Below, piece by piece: positions 33,959 through 44,800 of a stretch of DNA of 64,000 bases. This DNA comes from Iris pallida (taxonomy: Eukaryota > Streptophyta > Magnoliopsida > Asparagales > Iridaceae). The translations under genes and the position numbers were made by a program. The stretch spans positions 20,668,597 through 20,732,596 of the forward strand of contig JANAVB010003400.1 of assembly GCA_029216955.1 (NCBI GenBank). The letters run 5' to 3'. Under the pieces are notes generated by a model. It searched no databases and had not been told where the DNA came from. It saw only the letters and a list, made by a program, of their open reading frames with translations. Within the stretch, counting starts at the first letter, position 1; each line of letters starts with the position of its first letter.

Positions 33959-36900
33959 ATGGCAACTCTGCTCAATATAATGATGTATCGGTCGGATCGA
34001 TAAAGAAGACTGTGGTTGTTTAATTCAACCAGACTGCTTACGAAGAAATGCTGGTAGTACTCGCTACTCCAATGTTCAAAAATTACGGAAGGTGCAAAAA
34101 GTTTGGATTCCTAAGTCCAAAGCATCCTCTGATCTCCTGGTTGTCTCTGAACGTAAGGAAATTCTTCCCACTCCAGTTGTGGAGGCTCCCGTCTGTGACG
34201 AGGCAGTCTCTACTTCAGTGATGCACCCCGGGCATAAAAATTAATCTTCCGTCTGTGACATGGTAGACACCCAAATCTTATGCTCTGTGCGTAAAAATTA
34301 GTCTTTCGTCTGTGACGTGGTAGACACCCAAGTTTTACGCTCTGTGCGTAAAAATCAGTCTCCCGTCTGTGATGTGGTAGATGCTCAAGCCTTGCGCTGT
34401 ACGCGTAAAGAAAAATCTCTCGTCTGTGACATGGCAGATGCTTCTGATTTGCGCACTACGCGTAAGGGTAAATCTTCTATCGGTGACATGGTAGATGAAG
34501 TTCACAATGATGCCTTTACATCTAAATGAATTTGCCTGCACGCATGCAGCATAAAAACAAGAATTCTATTGTTGGTAAAACTTCAGTTTTTTTTACTAAT
34601 AACCTTCTTACACTGCTTTACGCAAAGTACCAAACCTTCAGATTACGCGTAATAATGATGGAGTTCTTTGTGCACAAAAATCTCAGGATTTACGCACGCA
34701 ACTCCAGGCACGTAAAAAATCTACAGTTTGGTTCTGCTAGTTCAGCTAGCAATCTTCTTTATACACAAGGGACTAAATATTTTTCTGTCCCAAATATAAT
34801 AGAGAAGACGACTCCTTCCACTCCTTCTGATTTACGCGAGTTACTTGTACAAAAGCGTAAAATAGACAATATCCTGTGATACTCCTCCAAGAAAATCATC
34901 ATTGTGAGTGTCACCAGATTGTAATTAAATATTGTTGTTCGGCTTCTAAGCGGTCAGTTTTTGACCGATTAAGCTATAATGTGCCTCAGCAACCAATTGA
35001 TGACCAAGAACATGAGTTGTCCTATGCTTCAGTCAATATGGCATCTCATGTCAATAGAGGACGACGTCCAAGACGTAGTTCGTCCCGGACTTCTAGCTAA
35101 CAACAGTTCAACCGACTTCTTGATACTTTTGAAGGGGTATATCAGCATACTCGGTCAAGAAGTCAAAGACCGTTACAATCTTCAGATTCAGAAGCTAGGG
35201 GTACCCAGTCTTTTGAGTCAGAAACTGATTGTGTTGATTCATACCTCTACACCAATCCCTCTGTATGTTCAAGGGAGGTTGAATCCTATGCTATTGGAGA
35301 AGAACCAGAGACGTCTACTTCTAATACACAGCAACATCTCTCAGCAATGGAACAATCACTGAAGGACATGCTCGCTATGATGCAAAATATGTATCAAATA
35401 ATGATGACTCAGCAAACTATTCAGCCGGCAGTGGTAACACCAGTGCAGGTAGCAGCGCAAACCCAAGATAGTCAAGGGGTTGATACACCTTTGAATAATC
35501 TTAGTCAAGAGCCTGCTATCAATCAAAACTCCACAGCTCCGGATCCTCTCATTCCAGAAGATGTACCACCTCCGGTGGGGTTACGGTACATCCAGCTACT
35601 ATCCAATCAAATGTGCTTTCCCAAACTAGTGAAGCTATTCAAGCAGTGCGTGAGCTAAAAGCACAGTTTGAGGTTCTTAAGCACAAGGATCAACTCCAGA
35701 GGTTAGGGATCAAGCAACCTTATCCTCCTCGCTGGAATGATGTACCCTTTCCTCCAAAATTCAAGCCACAATCTATGGTGTTATTTGATATAAAGGCTTC
35801 TCCAAGTCAATATATCAATTATTTTAATATTATGACTGTGCATCAGCAAAAGAATGATGCTCTTCTCACCCAAGTCTTTATAGGGTGTTTGACGGGTTCA
35901 GCATATAACTGGTATCGCAGTCTACCCGACAATTGTATATCGTCTTTTGACGAGTTTAAAGCAATGTTTCTCTCCCGTTTCTATGAAGGAGGCATGGACA
36001 TGAATATATCCTCCTTAATAGAAATTAAACAAAAAGAAAATGAGGATACTCGGACGTTTATTGAACGTTTATGACAGGCTACTTTGAAGATGCCTCCTGG
36101 TATGCCTGATTCAGCATTGATTGATACATGTAAAATGAATCTGCAACCAACCATTGTTGTCTTTACAGGCTCTCAATTCATAGATTGGGCCTCATTCATT
36201 ATAGCAGCAGTTTCAGCCGAGACCAACGGTAGATTGGCACGTGAACATGGGATAATCTTTGCCTCAGAAAAAAAAAAGAAAAAAAGCCTCTTCAGGTAAT
36301 AATTCCGGCAATCGCAATGGGAAAGGGAAGGAAACCCTAGTGGTTAATCTTTTAAAACCCAAAATGACGCCAAATAATTCGGAGTCTTCCAAACCAAAAG
36401 AAGAGTACTCTTTTGATGACAGTGATATCCCAGGGATATTCCAATGTCTTATGAAGAGTTGTAAACTCCAGATTCCAGAGCCAAAAAGACCTAATGAAGT
36501 GAATCTGACTGACAATCCCAAGTATTATATCTATCATAGATACATAAATTATACTACCAAGGCTTGCTATGTCTTAAAAAAGAAAATCCAAGAGTTGATA
36601 AATGTTAGTGCCAACGTTTTAACCAATAATGAGCATACAGTTACAACTAATATGATTTCTCTTCAATTTGAGGTTTTTATCCACAGCAAGTTCCAGATGG
36701 GATTGTCCCAATTCCAAAGGCGACAATGAAGATTGTGAATCTTCCGCCTGCTAGAGAGCAAAGTAAAGGATTATTGCCTCTCACATTAAAAATGGTGAAA
36801 TCATGTGGGTACATCCTGACTTAGTACCTGAAATGGAAGATGAAGGTAAAACTTCAAAATCAAAGAAAGATAGAAAAGTCAAAACCTGCAATATAATTTC

Positions 36901-39271
36901 TCATGTTGTTACTCCATATTATGATGATTTGGATCATCTTTGGGACGACATTCCTCTGAAGGATAGGCTTAGGGGTTTGAATATATGCCCTTCAAGTTTG
37001 GCTCCTCCTACCAAACTCAAACTTACTCATCGACAATGGTTAGCAATGAAAGGTATTCCCTTATACAGGGCACAACAAGTCTTTGCTGCTTATGAGAAAG
37101 CTCCTGTAAGGATTTTTTGTCTTATCCCGAATACCCCTACTCATGTGGCTACAGAGGTCTCTGTTCTTTCTTCCTCTGTTGAACCATCTATTGAAAGTCT
37201 GCTACCACTCACATGTACAGTCAATAATCAGACCATCTCATAAAAAAGATGGGCTATGACTTTCAAAAGGCGAAAGGCTTGAACTATGATAAAGGAATGT
37301 GACTTCATTTACAAATTCAAGGTCAAAAATCCAATATTGGATTGGATTTTGAGGTCCCTCATAAAAATCCTCACAAGAAAAAGACTAAGGGAAAGAAGAT
37401 TAAAACCTGTAATATGGTACTTCATTCTCCTGAGTCTGAAGAAGAAACCTTTACTGGTATGAGATCTGGTAAAGAATATCACAAAGATTATTAGAAAACT
37501 TCCAAAGAAGCGGAAGACGTTGCTGAAACACTACCAGCTTAACCGTCTCATGTTCCTGATGAGGCTAGACCAAACCATCTCTGGTTGAGAAAGGAAAACA
37601 GAGCAATACGCTTTGATGTCCCACTGAAGTTTGTTTCAAATCAAGGGGTAGTGATGAAGCCCTACAAGTTCGATATTCTAGCCCAATTAGCTAATACTCT
37701 GGCTAGACTTTTTATCTTTGAGTTGCTTCGTCTTTCTAAAGAAAGCCGAGAAACTTTAAGCGAAGCTTTACTACAGACGGATTCATGCTTAGCTCAACTC
37801 AAAAGTCCTGACAATATATCGGTATCGTGTCCACAATGTCATAGTATGATGGAATTAATTTCTAACATTACCTTCACACAAGAAGATATGCTGTTGAAAC
37901 ATAATAGACACGACAGACATCTGTGCTACACAGGGTATATTGACTCTACTGAAATTGACAGGATTTATATTGATCCTGGGTCTTTTATTAGTATTATTCT
38001 TTAGAGTATGCTATGACCCTTGAGGATTCCTACTAGTGATTTAACTTACACTAGTACAACAATAGTTGGTTTCAACTCTGAAAAGAGTAAACCATTGGGG
38101 AAGATTCGTCTGAAGATTCAGATAGGTGATCTTCGAACTATGGCGACCTTTTATGTTATCAACTCAGATGTATCTTACAACATCATTCTTGGAAGACCGT
38201 GGATACATGAGCATAATATTGTGCCTTCAACTCTCCACCAATGTTTCAAGTGTGTGGATTTTCAAGGGATTGTGAAGACTGAATTCGCAGATATCAATCC
38301 TTTTAAGGGTGTTGAAGCCTATTTCTCTGATTTAATACTCTCCAAACAGGAGCATGTGAAGGAGATATCGGATATGGCCGAAGATCGATCACCTGCAGAA
38401 GATCAATATGTCTTAGAAGATCCTTCCGAAGATTAACCTTTGAAGATTAAAGTCAAAGGTCGAATTCAACCCCAACCTGTCAATGCTGAACCTTTGATGA
38501 TCAAGGTTAAAGGAAGAACTCGAGCTTCGTTTGAGGAATCTGTAAGAGTTTCAGTCAAGAGCCAAGTTCAACCTCTCATGATCAAGGTCAAGGGACGTAC
38601 TTCTCGTATAAATGATCCAGAACCATTGATTATCAACCTTGGCAAGTCTACGCTGAAGATGGATGACGGTCCGTTAATGATCAATCCAAAGCGTAGTAGT
38701 CAGTTTGTAAATGATGTAAATATTGATCATTCTGTACTTTCTCATATTAATGAAGATTTCCTTTTGGAGTATATGACTGTCAAATTTATTGAAAGAATGA
38801 CTTTATCTGCTGATAATCAAAGCCATCAACATAAAAATGACATAAATACAGAGGAAACCTTATATATTAATCATAAGGAAAAAAATTTCTCTTCATGTCG
38901 ATGTTGGACCCTATGTTCAAAGGTTCCTAACATCTTCTCCTTATCTTCTACCTGTAGCCTCATCATCACAAGCTTGTGTAACTTATAGACGTCACGAAGA
39001 ATCTTATTTCGTGATCCCGTCCGATAAGAAAAACAAGCACCAAATTGTGTTTGGCCTAGCTAGAAATATCCATGTTACTCAGACAAATGATCTCAGAGAA
39101 AAAGATAAAGGAAGAATCCGAATTGACAAATATAGTCATCAATCTCTTAAGATTATCCAGAATATGGGATATGATTTGAAACTATGTTGGGTCTCAATCA
39201 AGGCAAAGGTAGAAGGTTACCATTATGTGATGATTTATTTTACTAGAAAACTCGTCATTGGGTTGGGATAC
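33959..39271 (+). pseudogene. G2 gag-protease pseudogene
   Basis: Open segments in all three frames (34317-34529, 34526-34879, 35347-35658, 35613-36074, 36259-36729, 36803-37243, 37585-38988, 39011-39271) match successive parts of the G1 gag-protease ORF. Recognisable are the retrotransposon gag region (W-Y-R-S-L-P-D-N, near 35910), the C-x3-H zinc region near 36530, and the protease. Its catalytic motif reads D-P-G-S near 37975 rather than D-T-G-S. Stops interrupt it after F-I-E-R-L (36072) and at several later points. The gag repeat region is at 34190-34500. A degenerate primer site (TGGCAACTCTGCT, 33960) overlaps the start codon. It is cut by G1 at 39272. Confidence 0.88.
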
Positions 39272-40188
39272 TGTTTTACTTAACAAAAAGCCTTTACAAC
39301 TTCAAGAAAAGAAAACAAGAAAAAGTACAAAAGTACAAATTTGATTCTGGGAATGTATTGCTATGGAAGTCTGATTCGCAAATGATCACTTTGTTCCTTG
39401 GACCACACAACGATGTTGAAGAAGCTTGCTGTCTTGAGGAAGAAGAACAACTGAAGAACGGAGGCTGTAGAAAGATATCGACGAAGTTGGCACTGATGGC
39501 ACAAGTCGAATGCTTTCCTGCTCTACTTCACTTTGTTCTTGAGAAGAAGAAGTAAAAGAGAACACTCAGGAATTATAACAATTCTTTTGATTCTCTCTGT
39601 CCCTCTCCTCCCTTTTTATCAAAATTAATGCTGCCATTTATAGGCTGTAAAAAGCAACCAAAACGGGCCTCTACGCTAGCTGAGAGAGCAACTGCTACCC
39701 ACGTAGCGGAATTAATCCTTACGCAAGCTGACAAGTGTCCCATTATCCGGCGAAATATGAGGTATCACGTCTATGCATCCTCGAAATTTGTGGCATGAGA
39801 TCCACGTATGCCATCCACGTAAAGTGGCTGAAAACAGCCTTGGGTGTGAAACCCAAATAAACTTTACAAAATCAATTTGTAGAAATTCCCATGCGTAGAG
39901 GACACGTGTAACGTGCGTAAAGCTTACCGCCTTCAACAAAAGCTTAAGCCTCCTCGATTCTCGTGTATTACATTGTCAGAGAATATAATCAATGTAAAAC
40001 TGTAATCAACATTAATTGCGACATAACAGCTCCTCGAAAGATGTGAGTAATAGCGTAGAGACACTTGCGTAATGCCTCCTCTGCTCCTTGCGTAAAGTTT
40101 GGATCTGACCCAAAAATATCTGCGTAAAGCCTGAACCATCAACTGATTGCATAAAGCTTTTATTTGATTTTATCTTTATGCTTCTACA
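39272..40188 (-). repeat. 3' LTR of G1 (917 bp, complete)
   Basis: Plus-strand reading TGTTTTACTT to CTTCTACA, so the sense ends are TGTAGAAG...AAGTAAAACA. Contains several GCGTAAAG motifs and ACACGTGT near 39902. The ORF at 39358-39555 is repeated in the other LTR and is not supported as a gene. Confidence 0.93.
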
Positions 40189-40203
40189 AAACCCCCTTCA
40201 AAG
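40189..40203 (-). promoter_or_regulatory. Polypurine tract of G1
   Basis: CTTTGAAGGGGGTTT on the minus strand directly adjoins the 3' LTR start TGTAGAAG. Confidence 0.85.
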
Positions 40204-40367
40204 TTTTTCAAATATATTTCCAATATTTGAAATACTTTGAACAGAAGCATAAAGAATGGGATAACCAACCGTCTGCGTTCGAATTCAATGTGCACAGAAA
40301 TTCCATTGTCATAATGAATTCTCATCCTTCGAGACTGAAGTAGAATATGGACCGTCAGTGGATTCCT

Positions 40368-40377
40368 CTATAAAAAA
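40368..40377 (+). promoter_or_regulatory. TATA box upstream of antisense ORF A
   Basis: CTATAAAAAA lies 36 bp before the ATG at 40413, leaving only a very short leader. It is the weakest of the three antisense promoters. Confidence 0.4.
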
Positions 40378-40412
40378 TGAAACGATTTTAAATTTTTCTT
40401 CATCCATCAACC

Positions 40413-40691
40413 ATGACACCGAAGGAGAAAGCCGAAGAAGAGGGGCGCAAATTGGGTTTCTATTCCCATGGTGATCCCATTCTCATGGGTAAGGAGCCAG
40501 ATTCTTTTGTTTTCAATTTTGAAGACGATCATCCTCAACTAGCCAAGAACTTTCTCAGCTTCTTTGGTCTACATGAGCGTACTTTGGAAGATCAAAAGGA
40601 GATGCTTAAGGATTTGCTGTGCCGTATGGGAATCAACGATGTGGAGGAACTAGGCGCTAAGCTTAGTGAATCCATGAAGAAAAGGATATAG
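40413..40691 (+). CDS. G1 antisense ORF A, 92-residue acidic protein
   Basis: Starts with M-T-P-K-E-K-A-E-E-E in the context CAACCATGAC and ends at TAG 40689-40691. The protein is charged and probably helical in its second half. It has no signal peptide, membrane segment or recognisable domain. An L-S-F followed about 26 residues later by N-D-V is shared with ORF C, which hints at common origin but is weak. It lies inside the G1 LTR boundaries on the strand opposite gag-pol. Function unknown. The corresponding part of G2 is outside the window. Confidence 0.5.
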   Translation: MTPKEKAEEEGRKLGFYSHGDPILMGKEPDSFVFNFEDDHPQLAKNFLSFFGLHERTLEDQKEMLKDLLCRMGINDVEELGAKLSESMKKRI

Positions 40692-40699
40692 GATGTGTC

Positions 40700-41740
40700 C
40701 CCTTCTTTCTCTTTCCCGCTGTTTCTGATCTTCATTAATAAAAGTTTATTTTTGGAATGTCAGAGAACTTCATTCTTAATCTTTTTTGATAAAATCCTTT
40801 TTAGAACTTTATGCAAGTGTTTTGGAAGCTTTACGCAACTGCCACGTATCAATCTTGTATATTATAGTCCAGAATTGACCATCATGATCTCACTCGGAGC
40901 TTTTACGCATATGCCACGTAGCCCACGTATATACAACTGCTCAGCACGATCTTTTTAGTACGACCTCATTCAGAGCATTACACAAATGTCACGTATCCCA
41001 CATACTGCCAAAAAGTAATCTCGTACACATAATTTCTGAGAAAGTGGTACCACGTATCTCTATAATCATGGTAAACTGCGTAGAGAGGAGAAAATAATAA
41101 ACTCAAAATAATCCCTGCGTATAGTGGCTAATTAGCCTTGGGTATTAAAACAACCCAAATAAACTACACGCGTATACTTAAGAGTGGCTAATATAGCCTT
41201 AAGCATTTAATTAGCTTAAATAAACTCTTTGCGTATAGGGAATAATCAGAATCGAGCGTAACATCTCTCTTCTTTTAACACAGTAACCAATAAATATTAA
41301 GTTTATACGAGGAATGTCTTTTCGTAAACAGTAAAAACCATCATCATAACCATCTGCGTATCTTAGGAAATCTCAGCGGCGTAAAGTTTTAATATATAAA
41401 ATATGTCTCTCTGACTTCTGTGTCAGATAATGATGACGGCCAAATCTCTGCATTAAATGCAGAAGAGACAGCCTGTCCCACCGCGTAAAACTAATGGGAC
41501 AGGTGTCAAGCGCGTAGAGCTCTCATTCTGCTGAGACATGCGTAAAGCTTTAACGGGACAGGTGTCAAGCGCGTAGAGCTCTGAACAAGTTGAAGCCTGT
41601 GTAGAGGTTGGCAAGACTTTGTTGCGTAAAGCTCTGACCTGTCTTCTGCGTAAACTCAGGGATTTGAACAACCTTATCATTTTTTGCACAGTATTCGGGA
41701 TACTCAACCGCCATTGGCCAGAGTTTTTCGAAATACATTT
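40700..41740 (+). promoter_or_regulatory. Antisense promoter region rich in GCGTA motifs
   Basis: No ORF is supported. More than a dozen GCGTA(A/G/T)A motifs occur, with duplicated blocks GGGACAGGTGTCAAGCGCG at about 41498 and 41555, each followed by TAGAGCTCT. An ATTGG (inverted CCAAT box) lies near 41713. Confidence 0.45.
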
Positions 41741-41750
41741 CTATAAATAG
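41741..41750 (+). promoter_or_regulatory. TATA box of antisense PMD/coiled-coil gene
   Basis: CTATAAATAG lies 97 bp before the ATG at 41838. A start near 41773 would give a leader of about 65 bases, A/T- and CTTCT-rich as in plant leaders. Confidence 0.65.
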
Positions 41751-41837
41751 GCCTCCATTTCATCAAAGAAGAACTTTTATTTCTTCTCAAATTTTCAAGA
41801 ACTCTTTCATCTTCTCCTTCTCAAAAAGTTCTTCTCA

Positions 41838-44800
41838 ATGGCTCCAAAAAGCAGAACCGCTGCTGGCAAAGGAAAGAAGACGACTGCACCGTCGGTCGAT
41901 CGTGTTGAGACACCTGCTTCTCAATCAGAAGAAACCCTAGAAATTCCTCCAGTGGTGGCTGAACCGATTAAAGGTAGAGATTTATCAAGTTTCGATCATT
42001 GTTGGAGACGAACTTTGATAAAAAATTTTATCGATGAAGATGAGAATGAGGACGAGTAGATTAAGGATTTTGACCAGAACCTTAACCAAGATCATAAACC
42101 CTAAAAACTCTCACCTACACTGTGCGTATTAGCGTAGAGATTTGGGAAAATAATGATGCCCACGTGTATACGTGTCAGCATATAAAAGAATCAATACAAT
42201 ACGCCCACGTGTATACGTGTCAGCGTATGTAAAGATCAACACAATACGCCCACGTGTATACGTGTCAGCGTAAAGTAAGCTATTTGCGTAAACTCTCGCG
42301 TAGACTCACTCGCGTAAGGTTGTCTGTGTAAATTCGTCTGTATAGACACTGTGTAGAGTCATCTGCGTAAAACTATTTGCGTAAAGTAGTCCATTTATAA
42401 CCATCTGCATAAGAGATTTTGGCTATTTGACTAACTTTATCATCTCTTTTTCTTTGCAGTCAATTTACAAATTCATCCATTGGCAGAGATATTTGGTTCT
42501 CCTTGTGGAATTATGGGCTCCAATTATCTGGAAGATTTGTCACATGTTAACTTCCCACAGACCAATCCAATTTATCCTGAAGAAAGGAGTAATTTGATCA
42601 CATCACAAAGGGAGAGGATGTTGTTATCTTTGATGAATGGAGAAATATTGATGTCTCTAACTTTAGAGCAATATTTAAAGCCCTCATTTTTATTTGGAGA
42701 TGCAATTGATAATAAATCCCAAACAAACCCAAAGAAGGAGTCCTGGGTATTCAAATTTAAAAATACGGCAATGTACCTCCCCGAAATGAATAGGGATTAT
42801 CCAATTGCTGCCTTTTTTCATGCTACTCATCCCAGAAGGATGGCATGGAATCTGACTCCTTATACAAACGGCAAGCCTGGCAAAATAGTATTCAGAAGAG
42901 AACAGGCTAACTGTATGGGATACTTCACCAGTACTAGTTATGGAGGTGTGGTCCCGTTCCAAGGGTTAATGCCTGGAGAAAATCCCAGTGAAGACTCTTC
43001 CTTGATCCAACCAGTCCAGATAAAAATGAACATAAACCGGTTTATGAACAAAGGGGTATTATATCCTTCAGGGAATCCTAGACTCCAAGGATGGATGAAT
43101 CCTCAGAATAAAAATTGGATCATGTTGACAGCCTGGGTATTGAAGTATTTTAAATCAGAGCTGCAGACCATTGGACTATATAATGCAGTTACTACTACTA
43201 GTCAAGGAATCCATATAAATCATAATTTATTCCTGGCTCTGGTAGAACTGTATATCAATTCCACTGGTACCATCTCAACTCCAATTGGTGAGATGGGGTT
43301 TGCACTCCATGAAATGGAGTATATTTCAAGATTACCAATGGGAGAACTCCCTTATGAAGAGTATACCCCTACCAACCAAGAATTGGCAGAGATTCAGAAG
43401 CAGAATCCTCAGTTGGTTGAAGTATATCAAGAATTAATGTGTCACTATCTGACTTGTACTACCATGTATGAAAGTCCTTCAAATTTGGCTTATGTCAATA
43501 AATGGACAACATATTTATTCTATCACAAGAATAGACTTCTCAAGGAAGACGGAGAGAGGTTCCAAGAGAACAAGTCTCAAATTGTCAATCTCATGACCAC
43601 AATGCCTGGGGATGTAATAGCTGCTTTGATGAATCAACACAAGATCCCTGACAGATATCTGTCATCAAAAACTGGTGACTTTCCAGCAGGAATAGAAACC
43701 CTCAGTTATCTTCGTCATAGCAGAAAGCACATCTCGAAGGAGGCCCTACTAGCTGGCTACTTATCCTTGTGGCTACGCAAATGGATTGTTCCTGGATCTA
43801 CTTCTATAGATAGAATCCATCGAGACACATTATGGCCGGCAGTACGTCTAGTTTTCAGGGCGAAATTGAGTCTGCTTCCAGCCATGGTATGTCGGCTTCA
43901 ATCTGGTTTAAGGAGCTTCAGTAATGAATTAGTTCTATGAGCTAAAGCTCGTAGCGAATTCCCCAGAGTGGAGCTACCCTTCCTGTTTTTGATGGGTTGG
44001 TTATTATTTCATAATAATCGCTTGATGTCTCCTGGTCCGGAAGATCCATCAGGGATATTTCTTCTGAAATATAACAAAGCTTCATGGAAGGTGACCTCTG
44101 TTGCTGATACTCGAGCATCATTAAATTACTCTCATGGTTGGAGTTTTTTCTGCATCCAGCCCTCAGTTCCATCAAACCTTCTGGGTGTACGTCTTGAAGA
44201 TGGAGGTCAAGATAGAACATCACTCCCTCGACCGGCATTTAAATGGCTTTTATGCATCAGACCATCTCATTTGATGTACAGGTATGGTGAACGCTGTATA
44301 TTCGAACCTTATCTACCAAGTAGATTTGCAAGGCAGTTTGGATATGACCAGCTTCATGTTGGGAATGCTTCAACAGTCTTCAATAGCTACGGGAAATTAG
44401 TTGATGGAGCCAGGGTTTGGCGATATTTTAGTACTGGATGCACAGGAGCCCAGTTCTATATACCAACTACTTCCATTACTACTGAATTGAAAATACTACG
44501 ATCATACACAATCTTCTATTCTTCTATCCGTTCTTTTTCCCCCGGATATGATTTAAGAAGAAGTCTCCGAGTCAGAAAAGAAGGAGATCCAGAAGAAGTT
44601 GTTCGAGTACCAGAAGATGCCCCAATAAATGATGTTGTTCCAGATGAATTTCTGAAAGTTATTGTCACAGATAAGGAAGAAGCTCCCGTACTTACTGCTA
44701 AAGGTGGGAAGAAACGGGGATCATCTTTGACAATCAGTTCCCCAAAGAAAAAGAGGAGAGCAATAAAAAGACCGCTTCTCCTGGATGAGCCAGAATTTGA

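Noticed and set aside
39358..39555. 65-codon ORF in the G1 LTR, repeated at 56603-56800
   Set aside because: The repetition is due to LTR duplication, and it lies across the transcribed LTR on the opposite strand without a recognisable motif.
42150..42290. CRISPR-like spaced repeats
   Set aside because: Only three units with related spacers, in a plant retrotransposon intron; no cas-like context.
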